Assembly (NCBI GenBank): GCA_022013685.1
Contig: JAKLPV010000126.1
Location: 1-34,528, forward strand
Length of the DNA: 34,528 nucleotides
Reading direction: 5' to 3'
Source: Anaerolineae bacterium
GTDB lineage: Bacteria; Chloroflexota; Anaerolineae; Anaerolineales; Villigracilaceae
Made by a program: the position numbers and the translations under genes. The stretch's first letter is position 1. The number at the start of each line of letters is the position of its first letter. The notes beneath the pieces are model-generated. The model was given only the letters and a program-made list of their open reading frames with translations. It had not been told where the DNA came from and searched no databases. Positions 16,609 to 25,091 of this stretch are shown in pieces.

Positions 16609-16665
16609 AAGCCCTGAGCGCAGGCCGAGCGTAGTATGCGAGGCCATCGCCCAGGGCTTTTTTGT
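16609..16665 (+). terminator. Terminator after the hemolysin III gene
   Basis: AAGCCCTGAGCG (16609-16620) pairs with CGCCCAGGGCTT (16648-16659), with one A-C mismatch, and is followed by a T run. The arms resemble the ends of the palindromic repeat family at 11849-11993, so a repeat may have been recruited as the terminator. Confidence 0.7.
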
Positions 16666-16716
16666 TGGCTGATTTGCCCCAAACCGTTCTTTGTTGCGCT
16701 GCGTTCCTAATAAGCC

Positions 16717-16747
16717 GTCCTTCGGCTGCGCTGCGCTCAGGACTTGG
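16717..16747. repeat. REP-like palindrome GTCCTTCG...CTCAGGAC
   Basis: GTCCTTCGGCTGCG (16717-16730) followed by CTGCGCTCAGGACTTG shares both ends with the right half of the 11849-11993 element. It is a short imperfect palindrome upstream of the glnA promoter. The 16591-16760 stretch has no coding content. Confidence 0.5.
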
Positions 16748-16766
16748 GTTTTGGGAAAAGAAATAC

Positions 16767-16799
16767 TACCCGTTTGGGTAATGGGCGGGTCATACCCGC
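16767..16799. promoter_or_regulatory. Two palindromes just upstream of the glnA -10 box (candidate operators)
   Basis: TACCCGTTTGGGTA (16767-16780) and GCGGGTCATACCCGC (16785-16799) are adjacent palindromes built from the same GGGT/ACCC half-sites in opposite order. The second ends 5 nt before the -10 box, so a bound protein would cover the -35 region. This is a good candidate for nitrogen-responsive control of glnA, but the regulator is not identified. Confidence 0.55.
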
Positions 16800-16804
16800 G
16801 AAAC

Positions 16805-16810
16805 TATAAT
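16805..16810 (+). promoter_or_regulatory. glnA -10 box
   Basis: A perfect TATAAT lies 58 nt upstream of the glnA ATG. The -35 position falls inside the second palindrome and does not match TTGACA, suggesting that an activator or other factor is needed, or that the promoter is weak without one. Confidence 0.55.
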
Positions 16811-16867
16811 TTTGGCCGTTGAAGCAATTTTGACCTATTTTTCCAAATCAGAGAAGGAGATACACCA

Positions 16868-18280
16868 ATGGCTAAAACTGTAAAAGATGTCCTTGCGATG
16901 GGCAAAAGCGTAAAGATGGTGGATATTCGTTTCATTGACTTGCCCGGCACCTGGCAGCATTTCACCATTCCCGTGCGGCGCATGGATGAAGAGTTGTTCA
17001 GCGAAGGCCTGCCCTTCGACGGCTCTTCCATCCGCGGTTTCCAGGAAATCCACGAATCGGATATGCTCCTGATGCCCGACCCCGACTCCGCTTTCATCGA
17101 CCCGGTTTCTGAGATTCCAACCCTGGTCCTGACCTGCAACGTTCACGACCCGATCACCCTCCAGCCCTATAGCCGCGACCCGCGCTATGTCGCCAAGAAG
17201 GCTGAAGCCTATCTCAAGCAGACTGGCATCGCGGACACCGCTTTCTTTGGCCCCGAAGCCGAATTCTTCATCTTCGATAACGTTCGTTATTCGAGCAATA
17301 CCAACGAAGCTTATTACCACATCGACAGTGACGAGGGTTGGTGGAACAGCGGCCGCGCCGATCGCCAGAACTTCGGCGGACAAATTTCCCCGAAACGCGG
17401 CTATTTCCCCGTTCCCCCGACCGATACGCTGACCACTGTCCGCGGCGAGATCGTCATGGCGCTCGAAGAAGCTGGCGTGGTTATGGAAGTCCATCACCAC
17501 GAAGTTGCCACCGCCGGGCAGGTTGAATTGGGTATGCGTTTCAATACCCTGACCCGCATGGCCGACCATTTGCTGGTTTACAAATATATTGCCAAGAACG
17601 TGGCCCGCAAGAACGGCAAGACCGTCACCTTCATGCCCAAGCCGCTCTTTGGCGACAACGGCTCAGGCATGCATGTCCACTCTTCATTGTGGAAGGGTGA
17701 GTCCAACGTTTTCTTTGATGCCAGCGGCTATGCCGGCCTCTCTGAAACAGCCAAGTATTACATTGGCGGCCTGCTCAAGCACGCCCCGGCCCTGCTGGCG
17801 CTGACCTCCCCGACCACCAACTCGTTCCGCCGCCTGGTACCGGGATTTGAAGCACCCGTCAACCTGGCTTACTCGCAGCGCAACCGCTCGGCCATCTGCC
17901 GCATCCCGGTCACCAAGAGCAGCAAGGCCAAGCGCGTCGAATTCCGCGCCCCAGATGCATCCAGCAACCCGTACCTGTGCTTTGCTGCCATCATGATGGC
18001 AGGCCTGGACGGCATCCAGAACCGCATCGATCCGGGCGAACCCTCTGACAAGGACCTGTACGAACTGCCCGCTGAAGAAGCCAAATTGATCAAACAGGTT
18101 CCCGGCTCGCTCGAAGCTGTTTTGAGTGCACTCGAAGCCGATCACGAATTCCTGCTCAAGGGTGATGTCTTTACCAGCGACCTGCTTGAAGCCTATATTT
18201 CCTACAAGCGCCAGGTCGAGGTTGATCCGGTGCGCATGCGCCCGACCCCCTACGAATTTACCCTGTACTACGACGTATAA
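16868..18280 (+). CDS. glnA: Glutamine synthetase, type I
   Basis: The 470-residue GSI makes glutamine from glutamate, ammonia and ATP and forms cytoplasmic dodecamers. Visible landmarks are the beta-grasp start with [19 protein letters not shown], the latch-region sequence [10 protein letters not shown] (~50-59), metal/glutamate ligands in [12 protein letters not shown] (~124-135), [12 protein letters not shown] (~262-273), NRSAICRIP (~339-347) and the C-terminal [11 protein letters not shown]398 in that last motif corresponds to the adenylylated tyrosine of GSI-beta enzymes, and the length also fits that subgroup. AAGGAGA lies 8 nt before the ATG. It is monocistronic: promoter with palindromes upstream, hairpin terminator downstream. 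No glnB or glnE is in the window, so adenylylation control is inferred only. Confidence 0.97.
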   Translation: MAKTVKDVLAMGKSVKMVDIRFIDLPGTWQHFTIPVRRMDEELFSEGLPFDGSSIRGFQEIHESDMLLMPDPDSAFIDPVSEIPTLVLTCNVHDPITLQPYSRDPRYVAKKAEAYLKQTGIADTAFFGPEAEFFIFDNVRYSSNTNEAYYHIDSDEGWWNSGRADRQNFGGQISPKRGYFPVPPTDTLTTVRGEIVMALEEAGVVMEVHHHEVATAGQVELGMRFNTLTRMADHLLVYKYIAKNVARKNGKTVTFMPKPLFGDNGSGMHVHSSLWKGESNVFFDASGYAGLSETAKYYIGGLLKHAPALLALTSPTTNSFRRLVPGFEAPVNLAYSQRNRSAICRIPVTKSSKAKRVEFRAPDASSNPYLCFAAIMMAGLDGIQNRIDPGEPSDKDLYELPAEEAKLIKQVPGSLEAVLSALEADHEFLLKGDVFTSDLLEAYISYKRQVEVDPVRMRPTPYEFTLYYDV

Positions 18281-18320
18281 ACCTGACTCTCGCCAACTTT
18301 GGAGTGAGATAAGTGGAGGC

Positions 18321-18349
18321 GAAAGGCCGAGGCGACCCCTCGGCCTTTC
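18321..18349 (+). terminator. glnA terminator
   Basis: GAAAGGCCGAGG (18321-18332) pairs perfectly with CCTCGGCCTTTC (18338-18349) across a 5-nt loop, 41 nt after the glnA stop. The T run is inside the 3' arm. Confidence 0.8.
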
Positions 18350-18379
18350 TGGTAAGTCATCGATGATAAAATTCCCTGC

Positions 18380-20644
18380 ATGGATGCTCGTATGCCATTA
18401 ACTGAACCCGACCCAAGATTATTGGATGCTCTTGCCAGCCTGAACCAGATTGGCGAGGCAATGAATCATATCGGGCAGGATGGGGCAGTCAGCGTTGAGA
18501 CTGCCCTAAAAATGATCGTCGAAAGCGCCACTCGGGTGGTACCAGGCGCATCGGCGGTTATTTACAGCTATGATTCCCGTGTCGGGGAGTTCGACCTGGC
18601 CTCGCGTGTTTCTGCGGGCGAGTGGGATCAGTCTGCTACGGGCGACCAGCCGCGCCCCGCCGGCCTGGGGATGCGCGCCATCCACCAGCGACGGCGGGTG
18701 CTTTCGCAAGAGGACGCCGGGGCTGAGATTCACCCCGTCCGCGCGCAAGCAGGCGCAAAGTCGATGTGCGTTTTCCCGCTGGTTGTCGCCGATGAAGCGG
18801 TTGGCGTCTTATACGTTTACTTGCTCGACGAACGTCCTTTCAGCCATTTGGAACTCTTAATGCTGGATAATTTCGTCAATCTGGCGGCCATGGCAATTTA
18901 CCATGCCCACCACCTGGCGCGAATGCAGCGCAACCTGACCCGCAAAGAAGATGAACTGAACCGCCTGCGCCGCGCCGGATTGTTGATCTCATCCCGCTTG
19001 CGCCTGGAGGACACGCTTAAAGCCATTCTGCAAATGGCGCTCGAAGTAACCGGTGCGCAATACGGCATTTTTCGTTTGCTCGACCCAAGCGGCGAGTTCC
19101 TGATCATGCGCGCCATTGCCGGAGAGCACCTTAATCGTCCGCTGGTCGAGGCTTTGCCGGTCAATGCCAACAGTGTCATGTCTTGGGTGGCGCGCAATCG
19201 CCAGCCGATTTGCATCTCAGACCTGAATGCCGCACCCTGGTCGCAGATCTATTATCCGCTCGATGCCGGGCTGCAAATGCGCTCTGAACTGGCGGTTCCG
19301 TTGATCGGGGCCAGCGGCAGGCTCGAGGGCGTTTTGAACCTCGAAAGCCCGTTGGTCGGCGCTTTTGGCGATGACGATAGCCACTTATTGCAAGCCCTGG
19401 CGACCCAGGCTGTCATCGCTATTCAGGAAGTGCGCCTGCTGGATGCTTTGCAGGAAGTTGCGCGCCTGCTCTTGAGCCAGCCCTACCAGAAAGTACTTCA
19501 GCATCTTTCCAAGCTGGCTTGCGATTTGCTGGACGCTTCTGCCAGCGCCATCTGGTCAGTTAAAGACGAAGACCTGTTGCTGGATGTCTCCTTCGGAGGT
19601 TACCAGCACGGAGAGCGGATTCCGCTCAATGACAGTTTGACCGGTGAAGTGGTGCGGAGCGGCCAGCCGCTGGTGGCGCATGATCTGCGCGCCGACGAAC
19701 GTTTCCACCGCCCCGACCTGGCCCAGTCCCAGAATTGGTCGCGGGCGCTGATCGTCCCGCTTTTGCCGGGCGATGGCAAGCAGCCCCTGGGTGCGTTCAG
19801 CGTCTACAGCTCCACCGCGGCGACCGGCCATTTTGCCGAGTCTGAGTGGGACAAGAAGGTTTTGGTCTGCCTGGCCGATTATGCCGTGCTGGCCTATCAG
19901 AATGCTGCCCGCCAGGAAGCCCTGCTGGCGGCCCAGGAGCAACGCTCGATCGCTGAGACCTTTGCCGCGGTGGGCGACATTACCTCCAACCTGCTGCATC
20001 ATTTGAATAATAAAGTGGGTACGATCCCCGTGCGCATTCAAGGTATTGAAGATAAATGTGAAGACGCGCTAGCAGCCAACCCTTACCTGGCGCATAATTT
20101 GGACGAGATCGAGCGTTGCGCAACTGAAGCCATGCAAAGCGTTCGCGACAGCCTGCTGCATCTGCGTCCGATCCGCATGGAGCCGGTGCTGGTTGCCCCG
20201 CGCATTCAGGATGCCATCCATGCCACCAAACTGCCGCCCGGAATTTATGTTCACTATGAAGCGCTCGAGAGCCTGCCGATGGTTATGGCGGGTGGCAGCA
20301 CCCTTTCTCTGCTGTTTACTAATTTGCTCGAAAACGCCGCCGATGCCATGGACGGGCAGGGAAAGATTCAGATTAGTGGAAAATCGGACGAAAAATGGGT
20401 TGAGATCAGCGTCAGCGATAACGGCCCTGGTATTCCACCCCATTTGCATGAGCATATTTTTGAGTTGAATTTTTCAGGGCGAGGCGCCTCGCGCCCAGGC
20501 AAACTGGGATTTGGCCTATGGTGGGTCAAAACCCTGATGACGCGCCTGGGAGGTTCTGTCATCGTTGAGAGTGACGGGCTGCATGGCACAACATTTCGCC
20601 TGCGCCTGCCGCGCGCTGAGTCAAAAGAACGGAACGGATTATGA
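18380..20644 (+). CDS. Soluble sensor histidine kinase with three GAF domains
   Basis: The 754-residue cytoplasmic kinase has no membrane segment. Three GAF domains (~38-178, ~208-352, ~365-508) precede a phospho-acceptor region with H541 in LLHHLNNKVGTIP, and an ATP-binding domain with N652 (ENAADAM), DNGPGIP (680-686) and GFGLWWVK (710-717). The H-box (HHLNNK) is of the variant lacking the usual E/D-R/L-P pattern. Its stop overlaps the next gene's start as ATGA, so that double-receiver regulator is its likely partner. No Shine-Dalgarno precedes the ATG; TAAAAT (18367-18372) ends 7 nt before it, which would suit a leaderless mRNA. The GAF ligand is not predictable from sequence. Confidence 0.9.
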   Translation: MDARMPLTEPDPRLLDALASLNQIGEAMNHIGQDGAVSVETALKMIVESATRVVPGASAVIYSYDSRVGEFDLASRVSAGEWDQSATGDQPRPAGLGMRAIHQRRRVLSQEDAGAEIHPVRAQAGAKSMCVFPLVVADEAVGVLYVYLLDERPFSHLELLMLDNFVNLAAMAIYHAHHLARMQRNLTRKEDELNRLRRAGLLISSRLRLEDTLKAILQMALEVTGAQYGIFRLLDPSGEFLIMRAIAGEHLNRPLVEALPVNANSVMSWVARNRQPICISDLNAAPWSQIYYPLDAGLQMRSELAVPLIGASGRLEGVLNLESPLVGAFGDDDSHLLQALATQAVIAIQEVRLLDALQEVARLLLSQPYQKVLQHLSKLACDLLDASASAIWSVKDEDLLLDVSFGGYQHGERIPLNDSLTGEVVRSGQPLVAHDLRADERFHRPDLAQSQNWSRALIVPLLPGDGKQPLGAFSVYSSTAATGHFAESEWDKKVLVCLADYAVLAYQNAARQEALLAAQEQRSIAETFAAVGDITSNLLHHLNNKVGTIPVRIQGIEDKCEDALAANPYLAHNLDEIERCATEAMQSVRDSLLHLRPIRMEPVLVAPRIQDAIHATKLPPGIYVHYEALESLPMVMAGGSTLSLLFTNLLENAADAMDGQGKIQISGKSDEKWVEISVSDNGPGIPPHLHEHIFELNFSGRGASRPGKLGFGLWWVKTLMTRLGGSVIVESDGLHGTTFRLRLPRAESKERNGL

Positions 20645-21759
20645 GTAATTCATCGTTGCGCGTCCTGGTGGTTGAAGATGATCGTTCCTGGCAATCGATC
20701 CTGACCGAGTTACTGACCGATGCTGGGCTGGCTGTTGACCTGGCGGGTAATCTCGATGAAGCCAACCGAATGCTAAAAGACAATTCACATCGTTTGGCGG
20801 TGGTGGACCTATCCCTGGCCGGCAGCGATCACCGTAACCACGATGGCCTGCGGATCCTTGAAGCCATTCGCCGCCACGACCCATCTTGCCGCACTATTTT
20901 GTTGACCGGCTATGCAACTGTCGAGTTGGCGGTCAGTGTATTAACTGAATATGGCGCATTTACGTTTTTGCGCAAGGAAAACTTTCATCGCGCCCAATTT
21001 CGTGAGTTGATTCAGCGTATCCTGGCGAGCGCGCCGCTCTCCCTGGCATTCGAGGAGAAAACGATCTCGCCAACGGCAGCGCGTGAAGGAAAGCCTGTCA
21101 GCAACTCGTCTACTGGCGGAACCCGCGCCTTATTAGTGGAAGATGATGCCGGCTGGCGCGGAATTCTCTCTGAAATCCTTGGCGATATGGGCTACCAGGT
21201 GCGGCTTTGCAACAGTTTTGGCGAGGCGACCGGTTGTCTGCGGCGCGATAAATATCACCTGGCGGTGGTAGACTTATCGCTGACAGGCTCCAACTCGCGC
21301 GATATTTTCCATGTTGAAGAATCGCTTGAGGGTTACCAGCTGCTTGCCAGTACCAAGACCGCCAATATCCCGACGATCGTCGTCAGCGGGGTGGCCTCGA
21401 TCGATGAGATCCAGCGCGCTTACGATCAGCAGGCGATTGTGGCTTATCTTGAAAAGCAGACGTTCGACAGGGCTGCCTTCCGCCGGGCAGTGGAAGAGGC
21501 CCGGCGTACGCGCGGTGTTTCTTCCGAGCTGGACATCCTGACGGACCGTGAGCGCGAGGCGCTTGTGCTGTTGGCGCAAGGTATGACCAACAAGGAAATC
21601 GCTGAAAGTCTGGTGATCACCACCAATACCGTTAAACGTCACCTCAAGGCTATTTTTGAAAAACTTGAGGTTCACACCCGTTCTGCCGCTGCCGGGAAAG
21701 CGATTAGCGCCGGGGTGGTGGTGGAGCGTCCGCTGCGCGAGGTTTCAGAAGAGGAGTAA
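20641..21759 (+). CDS. Double-receiver response regulator with LuxR-type HTH
   Basis: The 372-residue regulator has two CheY-like receivers in tandem. Receiver 1 (~5-125) has D13/D14, D56 in VVDLSLAG, T89 and K112. Receiver 2 (~160-288) has E167/D168/D169, D211 in the identical VVDLSL context and K272. A LuxR/NarL-type helix-turn-helix (~297-356: LTDREREALVLLAQGMTNKE, then TTNTVKRHLKAIFEKLEV) forms the DNA-binding output. Both receivers keep the phospho-acceptor, so two phosphorylation inputs are possible. The ATG overlaps the kinase stop by 4 nt and the TauE-type gene starts 3 nt after its stop, so all three are probably one transcript. Targets are unknown; glnA just upstream and the exporter are obvious candidates to test. 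Confidence 0.92.
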   Translation: MSNSSLRVLVVEDDRSWQSILTELLTDAGLAVDLAGNLDEANRMLKDNSHRLAVVDLSLAGSDHRNHDGLRILEAIRRHDPSCRTILLTGYATVELAVSVLTEYGAFTFLRKENFHRAQFRELIQRILASAPLSLAFEEKTISPTAAREGKPVSNSSTGGTRALLVEDDAGWRGILSEILGDMGYQVRLCNSFGEATGCLRRDKYHLAVVDLSLTGSNSRDIFHVEESLEGYQLLASTKTANIPTIVVSGVASIDEIQRAYDQQAIVAYLEKQTFDRAAFRRAVEEARRTRGVSSELDILTDREREALVLLAQGMTNKEIAESLVITTNTVKRHLKAIFEKLEVHTRSAAAGKAISAGVVVERPLREVSEEE

Positions 21760-21762
21760 TTT

Positions 21763-22509
21763 TTGCCTTACCTGATTCATATCCTGGTATTGCTCATCGC
21801 ATTCCTGTATGCCAGCGTCGGATTTGGCGGCGCGACCGGCTACCTGGCGGCGATGAGCTTTTTTAGTGTTCCGCCGCAGGTGATGGCTACTGCTGCCCTG
21901 GTGCTCAATATCATGGTGGCAGGTATTTCGTTTTCTTCTTTTTATCGCGCCGGGCATCTGCGCGGTGGCCTGTTGTGGCCGTTTTTGGTGACGTCTGTCC
22001 CTGCGGCGTTTTTCGGGGGTTATTTCAAGATCTCAGATCAAATTTATGCCATTTTGCTATATGCGGTGTTGACTTATGTGGCCTTCAGAATGCTGCTCGA
22101 GAAAATGCAGCCCTCAGACGATATTCAGAATTTGCGCCCGGTCCCGCCCTTGTTGGCGATGGCGATCGGTTTGGGGATTGGGTTGCTATCCGGTGCGGTG
22201 GGCATTGGCGGTGGAATTTTTCTCTCGCCGCTGATCTTGCTGGCGCACTGGGGAACTTCCAAGCAGGCTTCGGCGGTGGCGGCGGCCTTTATTGCGCTCA
22301 ACTCTGTCAGCGGGCTGGTTGGTCGCATGGTCGGCGGCACGTTTTTTCTGGATTGGTTCGGGTTGTCCCTGATCCCGTTGGGGCTGGTTGGCGCGCTCCT
22401 CGGCAGCTATTGGGGCGCGCGCCATCTGAGCATTCCGGGGCTGCGGCGGGTCCTGGGGTTTGTGATGATTTTTGCAGTTGCCAACTTTTGGTGGAATTTG
22501 TATAGATAA
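21763..22509 (+). CDS. Sulfite exporter TauE/SafE family membrane protein
   Basis: The 248-residue, roughly eight-helix permease is of the TauE/SafE (DUF81) family. It has two halves, each with the conserved small-residue-rich motif (ASVGFGGATGYLAAMSF ~21-37; LLSGAVGIGGGIFLSPLILL ~143-162). Members export sulfite, sulfoacetate or other organosulfur anions, or have unknown substrates. The start is a TTG at 21763, placed 6 nt after a good GAGGAG that overlaps the end of the regulator gene; no nearby ATG fits. Tight spacing ties it to the kinase-regulator pair. The PurK gene follows after 45 nt, with no terminator seen between, so read-through is possible. Confidence 0.9.
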   Translation: MPYLIHILVLLIAFLYASVGFGGATGYLAAMSFFSVPPQVMATAALVLNIMVAGISFSSFYRAGHLRGGLLWPFLVTSVPAAFFGGYFKISDQIYAILLYAVLTYVAFRMLLEKMQPSDDIQNLRPVPPLLAMAIGLGIGLLSGAVGIGGGIFLSPLILLAHWGTSKQASAVAAAFIALNSVSGLVGRMVGGTFFLDWFGLSLIPLGLVGALLGSYWGARHLSIPGLRRVLGFVMIFAVANFWWNLYR

Positions 22510-22554
22510 GTTTGGTATCATAGGGACGAAAAATTCTCTCAAGGATTTCCCCGG

Positions 22555-23628
22555 ATGAAGATCGGAATTTTAGGTGCAGGACAATTGGGGCGGATGCTGG
22601 CTCTGGCGGGATATCCGTTGGGGATGCGTTTTCGCTTTTTTGAGCCTGCTCCCGATTCACCCGCCAACCTGCTGGCTGACCATCTGACCGCCGACTACGC
22701 TGACGAGCAGGCCCTGCGCCGCTTCGTGGACGGCCTCGATGTTGTCACCTATGAGTTCGAGAATGTCCCGGTCTTGGTGGCGCGCTTTCTCGAGCAGTTT
22801 GTTCCGGTTTACCCGCCGCCGATTGCGCTGGAGAAAGCCCAGGATCGGTTGGTGGAGAAAACCTTTTTCTCCGATCTGGGTATCCCTACCCCGTCCTTTA
22901 CCTGTGATCTTGACAAAGAACTTTCCAGCGTTGGGTTGCCTGCTGTGTTGAAAACCCGACGAATGGGTTATGACGGCAAAGGGCAGTTTGTGGTCCGCAG
23001 CCAGACCGATCTGGCGGATGCACTTGTGCAACTTGCCGGGCAGGATGTGATCCTCGAGCGGTTTGTCCCGTTTGAGCGCGAGTTGTCGATTGTCTGCGCG
23101 CGTGGGCGGGATGGGGCTGTGGTTTTTTATCCGCTGGCCGAGAACACCCATCGCGATGGAATTTTGCGTTTGTCGATCGTCGATCCCGCGCGCTTTGACC
23201 ATCGTCTGCAGTCTCAGGCAGAGTCTTATGCGCGGGCGGTGTTGGATGCGCTGAATTATGTCGGTGTGCTGGCGATCGAGTTTTTTGAGATCGATGGTCA
23301 ACTGCTGGCTAACGAAATGGCGCCGCGCGTCCATAACAGCGGCCACTGGACGATGGATGGGGCAATAACCTCGCAGTTTGAGAATCACATTCGGGCGGTC
23401 AGTGGTTTACCGCTAGGGGCTACGAGTCCGCTTGGGGCGTGCGCAATGGTCAACTTGGTGGGCCAAATCCCCGCTGCGGCATCAATCCTGAAAATTGAAG
23501 GCACGCACTTGCATTTGTACGATAAGGCTCCGCGTGCCGGGCGCAAGGTCGGGCATATCAACCTTGTTGCGGATAGCCAAAATATTCTGAACCAAAAAAT
23601 TGGAGAAGTGCAAAAATATGTGGGATGA
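22555..23628 (+). CDS. purK: N5-carboxyaminoimidazole ribonucleotide synthase
   Basis: The 357-residue ATP-grasp enzyme converts AIR, bicarbonate and ATP to N5-CAIR in the bacterial branch of purine synthesis. It opens with the typical IGILGAGQLGRMLALAG (3-19), followed by YEFENVP (~64-70), the ATP-binding RRMGYDGKGQFVV (~136-148), and EMAPRVHNSGHWTMDG (~259-274). It is slightly short for the family (~360-390) but all landmarks are present. AAGGA lies about 10 nt before the ATG. PurE, needed to convert N5-CAIR to CAIR, is not in the window. First gene of the purine cluster; the purF Shine-Dalgarno lies inside its last codons. Confidence 0.95.
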   Translation: MKIGILGAGQLGRMLALAGYPLGMRFRFFEPAPDSPANLLADHLTADYADEQALRRFVDGLDVVTYEFENVPVLVARFLEQFVPVYPPPIALEKAQDRLVEKTFFSDLGIPTPSFTCDLDKELSSVGLPAVLKTRRMGYDGKGQFVVRSQTDLADALVQLAGQDVILERFVPFERELSIVCARGRDGAVVFYPLAENTHRDGILRLSIVDPARFDHRLQSQAESYARAVLDALNYVGVLAIEFFEIDGQLLANEMAPRVHNSGHWTMDGAITSQFENHIRAVSGLPLGATSPLGACAMVNLVGQIPAAASILKIEGTHLHLYDKAPRAGRKVGHINLVADSQNILNQKIGEVQKYVG

Positions 23629-25063
23629 ATCCCCTAAGGAAGAGTGTGGCATTATTGGCGTTTTTGCGCCAGATGAAGATGTGGCGCGCATGACGTTTTT
23701 TGGCCTGTTCGCGCTCCAGCATCGCGGCCAGGAGGCGGCGGGCATGGCTGTTGCCGACGGTCAGGTCATTTCGGTTTATAAAAATGTCGGGCTGGTTTCG
23801 CATGTTTTTCGTCCCGGCACGTTGGAAGAGTTAAAAGGTCATTATGCCATCGGGCATACGCGCTACTCAACGACCGGTTCTTCGCTGATGCGCAATGCCC
23901 AACCGTTTATGATCGAGACCATGAACGGCCCACTGGCGCTGGCCCATAATGGCAACCTGGTCAATTCGGCGGAACTGCGCGACGAGATGCTGCATCAGGG
24001 GGTCGGTTTTTCGTCCTCGTCTGACAGCGAAGTGATGACGATGATGCTGGCCCGGGACGCGGGCGCAACCTGGGAAGATCGCATCAAGGTTGCGATGAAA
24101 AAGTGGGTTGGGGCCTACTCACTGGTGATCCTGTCTCGTGACTGTGTCTACGCTGTCAGGGATCCGTGGGGCTTTCGCCCGTTGAGCGTGGGCATGCTTC
24201 CGAATGGGGGCTACGCCGTCGCATCTGAGACCGGGGCGCTGCGCACGCTGGGGTGTGAAACCATTCGAGATGTGAAACCCGGTGAGATCGTGACCCTCTC
24301 GGCGAATGCCCTGACCGTGACCCAGGCCTTGCCGCCTGTCAGCCCCTCAGCCAAATGTGTCTTTGAGTTTATCTACTTTGCGCGCCCCGACCAAACCTGG
24401 GACGGAGTCAACGTCCACGCGGTGCGGCAGAGGCTGGGTGAGGAACTGGCCCGCGAGTTTGGGCTGCGCATCGAAACTGAAAACCGCATTCGGGAAGATG
24501 GCATCGGAGATGTGGTTATTCCCGTACCCGATTCGTCGACCCCGGCGGCGATCGGTTTTGCGCGCATCAGCGGCATCCCTTTTAACGATGGCTTTATCAA
24601 AAACCGCTATGTCGGGCGGACATTTATCGAGCCGACCGATTCCTTGCGTAAGCGTGGTGTGGCTTTGAAGTTCAATGTTATTGATGAAAATGTGCGCGAT
24701 AAGCGCGTGGTGGTGATCGACGACTCGATCGTGCGCGGCAACACGACTGGCCCGTTGATCAAGCTATTGCGGCAGTCTGGCGCGAAGGAAGTTCACATGT
24801 GCATTACCTGCCCACCGATCACCCATCCGTGTTTTATGGGGGTCGATATGGGCCGTTTTGAAGATCTGATTGCTCACAAACGCAGCGTTGACGAGATCTG
24901 CAAAAAAGTCGGGGCGGATTCTCTAACCTACCTGTCTGTAGATGGCATGATGCGCGCCGTCGGCCGGGCAGATGGTTTCTGCCAAGCTTGTTTTACAGGC
25001 AGATATCCGGTGCAGGTAGATTTAATGAGCGCCAAGACCGGTTTTGAGCGGGGAACGAAGTAA
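23618..25063 (+). CDS. purF: Amidophosphoribosyltransferase
   Basis: The 481-residue enzyme catalyses the first committed step: PRPP plus glutamine to 5-phosphoribosylamine. The N-terminal glutaminase domain begins after a nine-residue propeptide, MWDESPKEE-CGIIG, with nucleophile Cys10. The C-terminal phosphoribosyltransferase domain has the PRPP loop VVVIDDSIVRGNTT. Cysteines in KCVFEFIYFARPD, MCITCPP and FCQACFTGRYP match the [4Fe-4S] cluster ligands of the Bacillus subtilis type enzyme. I choose ATG 23618, with GGAGAAG 9 nt upstream, over the TTG at 23600, which would bury the Shine-Dalgarno and lengthen the propeptide. It overlaps the purK end by 11 nt. Confidence 0.96.
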   Translation: MWDESPKEECGIIGVFAPDEDVARMTFFGLFALQHRGQEAAGMAVADGQVISVYKNVGLVSHVFRPGTLEELKGHYAIGHTRYSTTGSSLMRNAQPFMIETMNGPLALAHNGNLVNSAELRDEMLHQGVGFSSSSDSEVMTMMLARDAGATWEDRIKVAMKKWVGAYSLVILSRDCVYAVRDPWGFRPLSVGMLPNGGYAVASETGALRTLGCETIRDVKPGEIVTLSANALTVTQALPPVSPSAKCVFEFIYFARPDQTWDGVNVHAVRQRLGEELAREFGLRIETENRIREDGIGDVVIPVPDSSTPAAIGFARISGIPFNDGFIKNRYVGRTFIEPTDSLRKRGVALKFNVIDENVRDKRVVVIDDSIVRGNTTGPLIKLLRQSGAKEVHMCITCPPITHPCFMGVDMGRFEDLIAHKRSVDEICKKVGADSLTYLSVDGMMRAVGRADGFCQACFTGRYPVQVDLMSAKTGFERGTK

Positions 25064-25091
25064 ATGCAGAATGCGGAAGGATGATGGCAGA

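Noticed and set aside
16591..16867. Riboswitch or tRNA in the glnA leader
   Set aside because: The sequence is explained by a terminator, a REP-like palindrome, two short palindromes and a promoter. I see no cloverleaf or glutamine-riboswitch-like core.
16835..17569. 244-residue open frame antisense to glnA
   Set aside because: Shadow of a highly conserved gene with strong codon bias, which commonly leaves the reverse frame open.
22657..23388. 243-residue open frame antisense to purK
   Set aside because: Complete overlap with a motif-confirmed gene; the peptide resembles no family.
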